Positions 24,281 to 35,196 of a stretch of 64,000 nucleotides of DNA are shown piece by piece. How positions within the stretch are numbered: position 1 is the first letter of the stretch; each line of letters opens with the position of its first letter. The DNA comes from Micropterix aruncella (lineage: Eukaryota; Arthropoda; Insecta; Lepidoptera; Micropterigidae), in the NCBI GenBank assembly GCA_944548615.1, contig OX155955.1:5807381-5871380 (forward strand), written 5' to 3'. The position numbers and the translations under genes were made by a program. The notes under the pieces are model-generated. The model saw nothing but the letters and a program-made list of their open reading frames with translations, did no database searches and had not been told where the DNA came from.

Positions 24281-25035
24281 CAATTCCTTCCTCATACAAA
24301 CCAATCTCAAAAAGTTTTTTTTTCAATTGAACGTACAGGATACGGCTTGTTGCGTTCGGGCGATAATATAGCGGCCGTATCACGCACGTTCATATGGGTA
24401 GGGCAATTAAGAATGTTCGCTCTAAAAACTGCATGCAGGACTTTTAATTGACTAATACGAATCGATTGAGTAAATCGGGCGTAGGCGTCTAATGGCTCTA
24501 TCCACCTTAGGTGAACCGTTTCTGTTCCCTGTTTGCGCTAATAAAGAAACTCAATTACCAGCAACGGGGTTAATTATAGTAACAGACCATTTATTACGCA
24601 TAGCAGAGCGAAGTCAAGGCTGAAGCGGCTACTTGTAACGTGCACGACTTGTTTTGCGTCACTTTGTATTAGAGCTAAATTGGCGTTCGTTACCGACAGG
24701 GAAAAACATGACACAACGAAAACAATGCACTGGAAGAGACGGAAAGCAATTTTTACTAAGTGCCATTTTATTCAGAGAGGTCCACTTATGTACCTAGTAG
24801 CAGACTGACCATAAGAAAATTCTAGAAAAGTCATGGAATGACTTTCTTAAATGAATCATACCCAGAGCTACCATATTTTCGTATAGGCTTTCAACGGGAC
24901 GCTCTGGAGCAGGGAATTAAAAAATATATTTATTCGCCTATTTAACCCTTCAGGCCTCGCGACTCGCGGTTAACCCTCAGTTTGACTGCGATATCGCAGT
25001 CGCGGGGCCTTTAAATAGATACACATTTGACACAT
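24281..25035. other. No recognised gene
   Basis: Unassigned. A GC-rich quasi-palindromic patch with GCGACTCGCGGTTAACCC and GCGATATCGC lies at 24950-25015. Confidence 0.35.
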
Positions 25036-25039
25036 TCTA

Positions 25040-25632
25040 CCTAGTTGGCGCGGAAGAAGTACTTTGCGTATTATACTTTTCTGAGGACTTTTTTCAGTAA
25101 TGCAGAATTCACTTTCACATAATCATAAAACTTTGTGTAAGTCATATTATAGTTTATCTGATACTGTAATATCGACTCCACAGTGTTTGGCAGCAGAGAA
25201 TTTTATTCATTAGTCCACTGGGCCGAAATTAAATGAAACATCCTTTCTACTGTAGCGTTTTGGGCTGGAATTTCAAATAAATTAACATAATTTTAGCATT
25301 TGGCATTTTCACTCTGTATTTTCTGCTTTATTAAAAAAGTAAATCCATCTCTCTTCCACAGACTTTTTCGACTTCTATGAGATTACAACGATATTTTCAG
25401 ATACGTAGGTATATTATTGAAAGGTATAAAATAGATATTCACTTTTTACCCATTTTGAGATTTCAAGTAGAGTCGAAAACTGCATATTTATTAAATGAGT
25501 CAGACTATTTTTCATTAATTAATTAATTATGCAATTTGCGCGGTATCGGGGCATTTTAGTGTTTGTCGGGGCGTCGGGACAGGACCCCAAACGGTGACAG
25601 TCCCATATATATCGGGACGAATGGCAGCCCTA
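25040..25632 (-). mobile_element. hAT remnant with transposase tail and one terminus
   Basis: Reverse complement of 25632 inward begins TAGGGCTGCCATTCGTCCCG, a hAT-type end. On the same strand, 25280-25050 encodes NATVERMFHLISAQWTNE, a stop, SLLPNTVESILQYQINYNMT and TKFYDYVKVNSALL. This is the VERxFSxxxxxWTxERNxLxxxTVxxxLxxxxN dimerisation block of a hAT transposase. The other end is not found and the coding part has stops. Confidence 0.75.
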
Positions 25633-25744
25633 CTCATACCAAATCAAATCCTGGGGGCCTATTCCAAAAAAATAACCATGCTAAATTTGTCTATAGCCCA
25701 TGTAAATCAAATGGGCCATATCGTTGGCCAAAAAGTAAGGTGAA

Positions 25745-26090
25745 TGTTGTTATAAAATTAAAAATCTTTATTTATTTATACAAAACGATTTCATCTCCTT
25801 TAAAGTAATCCCCTCCCGATATGCCAACGATTTTTCCAATCCTCGATGCATGCCAAATAGTCACCTTCCGGTATGGCTTCCAGAACGCGCAGCGATTAAC
25901 GTTGAATCTCTTCAATTGTATCAAAACGGTGTCCTCGGAGTGGTTTTTTTAGTTTGGAGAATAGGAAGAAGTCACACCAAATCCAAATCAAAATCAGCCA
26001 AATCAGGCGAATACGGTGGTTGTGGAACGATATGCGTTGAGTTTTTGGCGAAATGGTCACGTCATGACGTGATGACATTGACATGAAATT
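25745..26090 (-). pseudogene. mariner transposase C-terminal remnant
   Basis: The minus strand encodes CDFFLFSKLKKPLRGHRFDT followed by IEEIQR, a stop, VLEAIPEGDYLACIEDWKNRWHI, and in another frame GDYFKGDEIVLYK with a stop near 25775. This is the third-Asp region and tail of a mariner transposase related to the copy at 8749-9792. An altered PPYSPDLA region lies just upstream (about 26000). The rest of the element is missing. Confidence 0.8.
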
Positions 26091-26984
26091 ATTTTAATGA
26101 CATTGACACGAGAAATGAAATGAAATTAAAAACAAACAACAACAAAGAATTTATGTAAATATTTGGTAATCTTATGGACAAAAATTAAATATTCAGGATT
26201 CATAATTTAGATGTATTTTTACAAAATCTGCTACAAATTCGATACAGTTTTCGATATATAGCAATTATCGCTACAGTTTTCGAAATTCCAGTAAACTTAG
26301 TCATAACGTTGATAGCAGTGATGATAGCTTTTTTCAAATTGCCTGTAAGCATTTAGCACTAATCATTTTGTTTTGCTAGATAGTTATTTGATCGGTAATA
26401 ATAGCAACCTATCCAAAAATCGTGCAACCGAATTAGGAAAAACGTTCAAAAATATAGCACAACGATTACTAGGAGGCTGGCAGGCAACATTCAGAATGAA
26501 AATTGAGAATGTCTAAGGCCCCAAGTTCACAATGGCAGATGGCACAATCTGCTAAGGTGGAAGTGAGTCGGCACCACTATGACGTCAAAAAATGTATGGG
26601 AATAAGCGAGAGGGACATAGGCGATGCGGCCATCGCTGGCGAATGTGTGGAGCGGGCATAAAGTAGAAAGGCACTTAAACAATCTACCAGCTAATTGCCC
26701 AATAGCACGAGAAAATTTGTATTAAATTTCAAAAATGACGAAGCTTTGTTCGATGAGGTGATGTTATCTCTTATCCATGCAAATCGCACGCGGCCACGAC
26801 GATCGTTGAAACGAGACAGCACCCTATTATTTGTTTCTGTTGACACTATTTCTACTTCAAATCACGCCATATATATGAGTATAGACATTATATGGGTATA
26901 GCATTTATAATAATCGACATGGATTTCTGTTGAATATTTTGGTGTCATAGAAAAGTTAAAAATTCGCATTATGTTCGAATATGA
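26091..26984. other. No recognised gene
   Basis: Unassigned AT-rich sequence. Confidence 0.4.
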
Positions 26985-28012
26985 GGTCCTGTTATAAAAC
27001 GAATATACTGCGTGAGATGTGTGGCCTCCGATGTTTCGGCGATATTGCAGCTACCGTTGCCAATAATAGACTCATCTTGCGGTGTCGACTACAACGGGCG
27101 AGCCCGTCACCACAGGACGTTTTAACGATTAGTCGTTCTGTCGCCCTGCAGTGAACGAAGAAGACTTTGGACAGTACAATCCTACGTCCAGCTACGTCAC
27201 AACCCGTGAGAGTCCAACGCCTTACCGCGAGTTAGCCAGGAATAAACCCGGCGGGCTCGAGATACTCGCGCCCTCACTTCCAATTGTGACCAGATTTCTC
27301 CGGTCTCTCGATTGGTTCCGAGTTCGAGGTCGCTTGCGCGGTCCTCTCCCTTATGAAGCGGTGAAACGGAGTGCACCGAATCTATCGCGGACCAAGGCGT
27401 CCTTTGCCCGCCTCTTACCCGGGATCGGATGGCCAATGGTCAATTCAAGAGCAGTTGCCATAAGGTACGCAACCACCCCCGCTCTATAGGAAACAATACA
27501 GTTCCCAGACTCCCCCGACTGTTAGTCGGATTTGTTATGTCCAAAGTCTTCTACGCTCACTGCACGGTCGATAGAACGATGAATCGTTAAAACGTCCTGC
27601 GGTGACGGGTTCGCCCGTTGTGGTTGACATCTCAATATGTTAGTCGGAGAGCACAATCGATTGGCTTGCGCCGCACGGTGTGCAGACCGTCCAGGGGCGC
27701 CAGAGGTTTGATTCCCAGGGGAGACTGGTTGACCCAGTGTCCTACCCAGGATTCGCACCCCATGCGGGGAGGCCGTCGGATGGGTGTTGACCCGTGAGTG
27801 TGACCGACCCTGAACACATGGGTCATCGTGGCCAACTCATCATGGGCCCGTTAGCCCCCGTTAGCCAATAATAGACTATCCTTGACCTCATATTCGTCTA
27901 AACTAAATCTACCCTGGACAACGGCGGTTGCAACATGGCGGGAACGTCGGGTGCTACAAACTGCCCGCGGTATTTTTTTCAAACAACCGCGATAGTCTTC
28001 TATTACATATTA
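26985..28012 (-). repeat. Foldback family copy 1, split by the 670-bp repeat
   Basis: The left arm (about 26998-27059: GGCCTCCGATGTTTCGGCGA...CTACCGTTG) and right arm (about 27910-27970: CTGGACAACGGCGGTTGCAA...CGTCGGGTGCTACAAA) are inverted relatives. The head sequence AACAACCGCGATAGTCTTCT follows on the right, so this copy is in minus orientation. The 670-bp repeat B is inserted in the loop. Confidence 0.75.
27073..27864 (+). repeat. 670-bp repeat family, copy B, full length with 13-bp TSD
   Basis: The copy is flanked by CCAATAATAGACT on both sides (27060-27072 and 27865-27877). It runs from CATCTTGCGGTGTCGACTAC to ...GGGCCCGTTAGCCCCCGTTAG. A 108-bp inverted piece of the family's own 5' end (27531-27638) is inserted between two copies of GTTAGTCGGA (27521-27530 and 27639-27648). 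Removing it leaves about 674 bp, the same as copies F and G. I see no ORF conserved among the copies. Confidence 0.85.
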
Positions 28013-28089
28013 TACTCGTAATATCCTGGGCCGGTGGTGTCCATTACGGATTCTTACGTAAGAACACAACCTTTTACGCAAAAGTGTAA

Positions 28090-28290
28090 TGTACAAAGAT
28101 TGCAAACAGGGATGGAGAAGCATCTACTTCTTCACGACAACGCACGACGATCACACACGCTTCATAGTAAACAATCGCAGAGTTGCAGGGGAGAGTTGCA
28201 AACTGGGACTCCGATACCCACCGTACTCGCCAGTCCTCGCTACAACCAAGTTTAGATTTTTCGGGATGTGGATAACTTTTTACAAGGAAA
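28090..28290 (+). pseudogene. mariner/Tc transposase scrap, second-Asp region
   Basis: Encodes EKHLLLHDNARRSHTLHSKQ followed by SQSCRGELQTGTPIPTVLAS and FRFFGMW in mixed frames. LLHDNARxHTxxxxxxxL is the second-Asp motif of mariner transposases and the later piece matches the PYSPxLAxTxFxFF region with shifts. About 65 residues survive. A related copy lies inverted at 33335-33480. Confidence 0.7.
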
Positions 28291-28299
28291 AATAAACTC

Positions 28300-29084
28300 C
28301 TAAGGGGCAGTGAAAAAATCGACTGTGACACCCCAAAACTTTCGCGGTAAGTAGGCAAGCACTTATGAACGGATTTTGAGCGTGATGTACCTTTGGGAAG
28401 GAGGTTGACGTGATTAAAAGTTAACCTTGAATTATCGTCGGCGATAAGTAATCCAGGCTCTCTCAGGGTAATATCAATAACTCTGGTATCTTTCATGATT
28501 TTTTAACATAACTAGAGTAATGAAATAGAAAATATACTGCGCATATTACACATACCAGTAAAATTGCTATTAACCCGATTTATTACGGATTCCCGAACTC
28601 CGTTTTAGACGGGATTGCGTCAGTCGTTCCTTCGGGATCTATTGCGCACATGCCAACGATATGATCTAAACTTCTTCTTCTTCTAAATATGCCGGCTTTT
28701 ATTGCTTTTTTTTTAGATTTTTATGCAAAATACTGTGTTTTAATCTTGCAACATCCGAGTTCCTGAGGGATTTATTCTAATTAAGGCTCGTCACCATGTA
28801 AACCTGAAAAACATAACTTCATAGGATCACAATTAGTGAAATATTACGAATTATATAACTTAAAATTACATACGTATAGGTAAATAAAGGTCTGCAGTAC
28901 ATTTTAATTAATGTCTCATTTTGATAAACTCTTAAATGCTATAACAAACAATGAAAATCATCGTGGTGAAAATCAGTGAAAATGTTATAAAGTTCTTTTG
29001 GTGGAATCATATTCTCACTCAATTTAAAACATTTGTCAACAAGCGTAACCTTCTCAATTTCAAAGATAATAAGTCAAAAAAGTT
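28300..29084. other. No recognised gene
   Basis: Unassigned AT-rich sequence. Confidence 0.4.
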
Positions 29085-29515
29085 ATAATTAAGATAAAAA
29101 CGATTTTACCGCGTAAAGTTTGTAGCTCCCGAAATTTCGGCTATATTGCAACCGCCGTTGAAATAATAAGGATTCCGAACTACAATAGAGACAACGGTTT
29201 CTAACTCTCTACTATGTGAAACCTTTATCTTAAAATGTTCCAAATATACATAGCCGAGTACAAGGACGTAACTTAAGATACAGTGAGTGTTGTGTACACG
29301 GCGAATTTTCAAAACCAGCCCGTTATAATCTGCACAGTAACAGCAGCAGTTTGTCGCCTACCCGCAGAACAACGGATGACGATGGCAGCACGTCAGTTAC
29401 CCTGGACAATGGCTGTTGCAACACCGTCGAAACGTCGGGGGCTAAAAATTTCGCGCTGTACATTCGTATTTATCTTAATTATAATGTCAAACAACCGGAT
29501 AGTCTTCGATTTCGT
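29085..29515 (-). repeat. Foldback family copy 2, long loop
   Basis: The left arm TTTTACCGCGTAAAGTTTGT...CCGAAATTTCGGC...CCGCCGTTG (about 29100-29160) pairs with CTGGACAATGGCTGTTGCAA...GTCGAAACGTCGGGGGC (about 29401-29455). About 240 bp of unrelated sequence forms the loop. The head AATGTCAAACAACCGGATAG TCTTCGATTT is at the right end, so the copy is in minus orientation. Confidence 0.7.
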
Positions 29516-30150
29516 AAAGCTGAATTTTAGTGAATAATAATGAAATCTAAGAGACTTGTAACTCTTTTAATGTATTGATTGTTTTTTTTTTAATTTGATA
29601 ACTTTCAAAGTTTACTATTATAGTTTTTTCCATTAAAATTAGGCTAAAATCGCTTGGTTGTTTTTTTGCGGAGTTCTTATTGTTTGCTGAGCTTCACTGA
29701 AAAACCAGTGAATTTTGATTTTCAATCCCTTTAGAAGATTCATAAACTTATTGACTTATAAATACATTGACATTGGGATGTTATTTTAAAAATCATCAAA
29801 ACATATATTTTAACTGGTATCACTCCGCGTATTAGGTACCCATAAGATGTAAAAGATTATTAATTTAAAAATTGCCTCATGAAACTTTACGCTTCTATCT
29901 GAAAATTTGTAGTTAAAACATTTGTAATTATACCTTTTATTTTCGTTATGGTCGTAGGTGATTTCAGGTGGTACCCTAATCCCCTTCATTTATTTATTTC
30001 TGCATTTAGTGTATTTATCTTTCGAGCCGATTTCGAGCTGGAATATAAATATATTGGAATCTGAGAGTATGTGCGAAAAAATAATTATATCGGCCGCATT
30101 TCCGCTTGAACGACTAACACGATTTGTTTTTAGTTAGCTACTGGGGATCA
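29516..30150. other. No recognised gene
   Basis: Unassigned AT-rich sequence. Confidence 0.4.
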
Positions 30151-30157
30151 TGCAGAT

Positions 30158-30300
30158 TATATAAAGCGAGCCGCCTGCCTCGTCATGCCATGGGATCGGA
30201 CAGCGACATCAGTTTATTTTTAAGTCAAAAAATAAACACTGAAATAAGGTATTTATCTTTTTTGCGCATCCGAAATGAAGTCGCTTTTGGTTCCAATGGT
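30158..30300 (+). promoter_or_regulatory. Candidate core promoter with possible short first exon
   Basis: TATATAAAG at 30158-30166 is followed by ACATCAGTTT (initiator-like, A at 30211), and then ATGAAGTCGCTTTTGGTTCC at about 30272, which would encode MKSLLVPM before GTAGGA. This order resembles insect cuticle-type genes. The TATA-to-initiator distance is about 53 bp, longer than the usual ~30, and the donor is weak. A repeat starts about 30 bp further on. Confidence 0.25.
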
Positions 30301-30329
30301 AGGAACCAATGTGTGTTGTTGGCCAATTT

Positions 30330-30655
30330 TGTGTTACCTTGGTCTGCCCGACTCACGGTTCAACAACATCCCGTAACCTCGTAGAAGAGGGACTTATCTT
30401 ATCAAGGCCGCTGTGACCTGCCTGCGGCTGTTACCTGGGAGGGTGGTGTTTGTCCTGTTTTCTAAACACACCGCCTATGCGGCGAATAACCGGGACACGT
30501 ATGTTTCCTAATCAGCTGGTGTAATTGTCGACCTAACATCATCAAAACCTTGAAACTATCCGTTGGCTACCCGATTCTGGTGGTCCATGTCACTTGACCA
30601 TGGCGAACAAAAGGTGCCTTGGTTCGCGATAAATTCAAACTGAGTTACGTCAGGA
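30330..30655 (-). repeat. 670-bp repeat family, copy C fragment
   Basis: The reverse complement reads AACTCAGTTTGAATTTATCGCGAACCAAGGCACCTTTTGTTCG and TCGGGTAGCCAACGG, the middle-to-3' part of the family. A TTGAACCGTGAGTCGGGCAG piece (reverse complement of about 30345-30365) resembles its 3' part. Confidence 0.6.
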
Positions 30656-30774
30656 ATATTTTATTTTATTCGGTTAACAAACAGCGTTTATATATATCAA
30701 ATACAAAATATAACAATAAAACTATAACTAATTATATGTTAACACTATTTAACGCAGCATATATAGGCTCCTAA
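30656..30774. other. AT-rich spacer
   Basis: Nothing recognised. Confidence 0.4.
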
Positions 30775-31510
30775 TGAGTTGAACCGTGATTTGGGCAGGC
30801 CAAGGTGACATAAACATAAATTGGCTAACACCACCCAAGCTACGAGGAATAGGGACCGTTTTATAATGAACAGGAGAGTGTTGTCAACTACGATAAGCGA
30901 TCCAGCCACCCCAGGAAGGTATAAAGATATTGATCTTTCTTTTAACCTGGGGTAAATGTAGAGACGTGGAGACTTCCACTATCTAGCTCCTCCAAATGGC
31001 GTGCGAGAGACCAACTCCGCACTTGCCGCTTGGCACCGGGTGGTTTACCCAGCGGGCTGCCTCGCGCCCTTACCACCAGTTATGGCCGGATTTCTCCGTT
31101 CTCTCGACTGGTTACGGGTCCGAAGTCGTTTGCGCGGCCTCTATCTGCCATGTTGTATGTTTAGCGGCAATTCAGTTTGAATTTATGGCTGACCTTGGCG
31201 TCCTTTGACCGGCTCCGAACTCGGGATCGGGTGGTCAATTTGTCATTTCTAGAGTGGCTGACAACAGGTCAGTATCCACCCCCCCTGCTTAGGAAACCGA
31301 ATGTCGTACGGTGCCGTAAGGTGCGTAAACCGCGCAACCACTCAAAGGCCATCCCCCAAAGGAAACTGATCCACCAGCTGTAGCCTGTGTTACAAAGTAA
31401 GAACTTTGTAACACAGGCGGTTCTTACCGGGGTCTACCCCGGTAAGAACCGGGGTAGACCCTCGAGGAGCCTACCGGATGGGTATTGAACAATTAGAATG
31501 TTAGGGAAGA
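30775..31510 (+). repeat. 670-bp repeat family, copy D with 3'-to-5' junction
   Basis: 30775-30860 is a 3'-end piece (GAGTTGAACCGTGATTTGGGCAGGCCAAGG). It is followed at about 30886 by a new 5' start (TTGTCAACTACGATAAGC) that continues through the family order to about 31510. Three perfect hairpins replace normal sequence at 31383-31461. It is a head-to-tail arrangement of two truncated copies. Confidence 0.7.
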
Positions 31511-31559
31511 CCCACTGGGTAATTTCCCTCAATTTCTGTAGTAACTGAAGCAACATTAT

Positions 31560-31655
31560 TAAACGTCGGGTCCTACAAATTTCACGCGGTAAATTCGTTT
31601 TCTATCCTATTTATAATTATTAACCGCAGTTGTTGCCAGAAAATTCTTGTTGTTT
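31560..31655 (-). repeat. Foldback family half copy
   Basis: AAACGTCGGGTCCTACAAATTTCACGCGGTAAATTCGTTTTC is one arm only, followed by a diverged head (AACCGCAGTTGTTGCC...GAGTCTTCT). Confidence 0.65.
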
Positions 31656-33330
31656 CAAACGAGTCTTCTATTTTTCCAACCCTATGTTTTTACTGGATGA
31701 TATTCTAGAAATATATTCTCGCTATTGCCAGAGATACCTTTACTATCGCTATATATTCTCCAAAAAAATGTTTATATGATATTTCGTATTGTGCACTGGA
31801 TTTCTTTAATAATCATTCAAAACTATCCATTGGGCCCTACCAACCATTCAAACAGTCCTTTAAGCTATTCAAACAATGAGGCCCTATTGGCGGCTTCATT
31901 GATTGTAGACATTAGATCCTTTTTATCAGTTCCCATTATAAAACAATAAATTATTTACCATGCGTCGGTCAGCCAATCATTATATATCTTTATGCATTTT
32001 ATGTTAGAAAAATTGCTCTTGTTCCCAATACTTATCGTGTGTGTGGTAAACACTGAAAGGATGAGACAGTTAAATAACCGCGGTTTTTAGCATCATAACG
32101 CGAAGTGCTAAAGGAAACCTAACAAATAGTCATAAATGAATGAAGTTGCATTGAAATTAATGACTTTGTAAGACAAAGGACGTCCTGATGAGCGGCAGTC
32201 GAATATTAGAACGCTTCTAAAGTAGTGACTGAAAGACGTAATTGGATTACAAATTTTAAAGCCAGTGGTTCAAATGCAAAATTACTATTTACATTATATG
32301 TTTAATAAATAAATAAAAAAAAAACACAATCAAGTTTGTTTTAGATCAATAACTATATTTTTATCGATGATGAATTCAAGTTTTGAGTTATATAATTTTT
32401 TGGATGAATAGTAAAAAAAATATACGTACACTGCAACTATCTTTTGTTTTTTTTTCTGTGCTGCCAGTAGGTAATATCAACTAACACCAATAAAGACCAG
32501 TAAAGAACAACGTCATAACATTTACATAGTTTAAAACTTAATAATGTTTCCTTAGATTTTATTTTATTTTTATTTTATTTTATTCCAACAAAAGAGAAAA
32601 ACAGCGCTCGGGTCTTAAGTTAATAAATAATAATAACAATATTACGGCCAAAATAGTCTCCTGATAATATACAGTTTATGTGCGTGATGTTGTGTAATAA
32701 TATTTATATATTATGTTATATAATCATGTTCTCTCGATTTGTGAGTGTGTATGATAGAGTAGGAAGAGTGTGTTTATATGTGTGATTGTGATGTGTGTTT
32801 AATGGGTGTGTGTAAGTACATCTACGTGTATGTGTCATAGTTGTGTATATATGAGAGTGTGTGATTCTGCACAGGTATGTATCTGTTCAAGCTTTTATGG
32901 TCTGGTCTATTACCGCTCTGATAAACTCGTTTTTGCTCATTGAGAATATGTCTAGTTCCTGAAATGATTCAGATATAAGACTATAACTATAATTCAGATA
33001 TAAGATATATAGATATAAGACTGTAACTATCATTTCCTAATTAGACTAGATAGTCATTTCTAGATAACTCATTGTGGTCCAACGTATTCCGGAAAGTTCG
33101 AATCTCACAATCGTACTCCATATACAGAGTAGTATTTAAATTAACACGAAAACTCTGTATGCAGTATCCTATTATGTACGCAGTTTTACAGTTTTAATGC
33201 AATATGCTTAATGCCTCTGATGTAGAATTCTCGTGAACGAGAAGTCTACAGCAGTGAATGCTTTGAACGCGGTTTTCGTGACTTCCTCTTCGTAGTTATT
33301 TTTTCCCATGAAAAAAGTTATCTAAATTCC
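31656..33330. other. No recognised gene; GT-rich tract
   Basis: Mostly AT-rich. A TTTTA-type tail lies at about 32560-32592 and a GTGTGT-rich region at 32740-32870. A decayed LINE tail is possible on the minus strand, but nothing firm. Confidence 0.35.
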
Positions 33331-33334
33331 CGAA

Positions 33335-33480
33335 AAGTCGCAGCTTCTGCAACTTTGCGACTGATGTGAAGCGTGTGGCCGAGCGTTGTCGTGCAGAAGC
33401 GATGACGAAGAGCGTTTGACCAGTTTTGGTTGTTTAAAATCACGGCCTTCTCCATCCCTGTTTGCAGTTCTTGACAGTGG
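33335..33480 (-). pseudogene. mariner/Tc transposase scrap, second-Asp region
   Basis: The minus strand encodes REGRDFKQPKLVKR-like residues and SLLHDNARPHASHQSQSCRS, the same family piece as at 28090-28290 in the opposite orientation. Only the second-Asp motif region remains. Confidence 0.7.
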
Positions 33481-33496
33481 AGTGATGTCATTTACA

Positions 33497-34440
33497 ACGG
33501 GCAAACCCGTCACCCCAACTTGGGTTTTCAACTACAACGGGCGAACCCGTCACCTCGGGAAGTTTTAACGATAGTGATCGTTTTATCTCCTGTGAGGTGA
33601 GCGTAGATGACAGAGACAATACAAATCTACCGTCTTGCTAAGCCTACATGCCCGTCAGAGACCAACGCCTGACTACCAGTTAAGGATATCTCCGTCGAAA
33701 TTAACCATCAGGATACCTCCAACCTCCCGATTGGTTACGAGTCCAAAGTCGCTTGCGCGACCTCTACCTGCCGTTTAGGTATTCAGCGGTGATTCAGTTT
33801 GAATCTATCGCGGACCATAGGCACCTTTTGCCCGGCTCTGAATTCAGGATCAGGTAGCCAATTGGTAATTTCAAGAGCTGTTGACGACAGGTCAACATCC
33901 ACCTTGCTTAGGAGACAGTATATTTCCATAGTCTTCACACTCCTTCAGTTGTACAAACGATTGGCTGACACCGTATGGTGCGCAAACCGTCCAGTAGTGC
34001 CGGAAGGCAATCCCCCAGAGAAAACTGATCCAATAGCCGTGAAGCCTGAGAAGCGTGAGTCCTTCCCGAGGAAGTACCTCACACGGGGTGGCTCCTGAAT
34101 AGAATCTGAATCGTGAGTTGAGCCGACCCGAGAACACATTGGATATTATGGCCCAAGCTGCACGAAACCATTCGCTACCACCTGTCATCCCAGGTAGGTA
34201 TAACGATATGTAATCATTGTTTCAGTCTCGAGTGAGCGTAAAGACTTGGGGACGAATACAGTCCATATAAACTTATCCAACATGCGTGCATTGAGAGGCA
34301 GAAGAAAACAGAGTCCTTACCAGGAACGACCTTCTATGTGGAGGCTACCGGATGGAGCTGAACCGTAAGTTGAGCCAACCCCGATAAACCGGTGGGTCTT
34401 AGTGTTCCAACTGCACGAGAGACGTTCCTTAACAGTTCAC
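33497..34440 (+). repeat. 670-bp repeat family, copies E1 and E2, head to tail
   Basis: E1 (about 33497-34140) begins with a duplicated 5' motif: ACAACGGGCAAACCCGTCACC and, 45 bp later, ACAACGGGCGAACCCGTCACC. It runs to a 3' end of the type GAGTTGAGCCGACCCGAGAACAC. E2 (about 34141-34440) follows directly and is internally deleted. It keeps the 5' TATAACGAT block and the 3' GGAGCTGAACCGTAAGTTGA block. Confidence 0.75.
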
Positions 34441-34574
34441 ATTTCAGTATACTGTTGTGTTAGACCCGAAGAATTCGCAATGGATAACACCGATACAGGA
34501 CTTCATATTCGAACATGAAGCGAATTTTCAACTCCTTCATGATTGCACACACGAAATATCCGAGAAATAGCAAG

Positions 34575-34610
34575 CAACAAGAAGACAAATAGCAATTTGT
34601 CTTCTTGTTG
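34575..34610. repeat. Perfect hairpin, 16-bp stem, 4-nt loop
   Basis: CAACAAGAAGACAAAT, AGCA, ATTTGTCTTCTTGTTG. Confidence 0.95.
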
Positions 34611-34640
34611 AAAATTTCCCAGACAAATTTCTTAGCAATC

Positions 34641-35190
34641 AAATAATTAGATAAATATGTAGTATCAAAATTGTTAAAAAGGAATAACTAGTATAATAAA
34701 AAAGGTTAGATAAACATTAGATATACATATGTAAATATAATCGTTTAATATTACGCTCTAACGGATGTCTCCGTCTCGTTTGCTATAGTCTAGAATAATG
34801 ATTTATATATTAGAATAATAATGATAGTAATAGTAATGGAGTAGAGTAATAATAATATTATTAACAGTAGAATTATAATAATAGTCTATAGTAGAATAAT
34901 AGTTATAATCTAGAATAATAGCCTAGAAAAATAATTAACGATTTGGAATAATCTGTAAGGTTAATTATGTTTTGGGAAATAAATAAAATAAAAAAAAAAA
35001 TGAGCAACTAATTTTGAAACAGGAATAATATGGCTTCCAAATTATCAATATTTAAATCGGCTAAAGTTATCCAGATTCAAATTAACTATTGTGAAAAATG
35101 GTTATTAATGTAGAACCTAATAAATAGCAATAAATTAATTACAGTTTTGAATATTTCATGTAAACCCACGAGGCATCGACATATTTCATT
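34641..35190. other. No recognised gene; AATAAT-rich
   Basis: TAGAATAATA-type low-complexity sequence at 34780-34950. No gene. Confidence 0.4.
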
Positions 35191-35196
35191 TTATAG

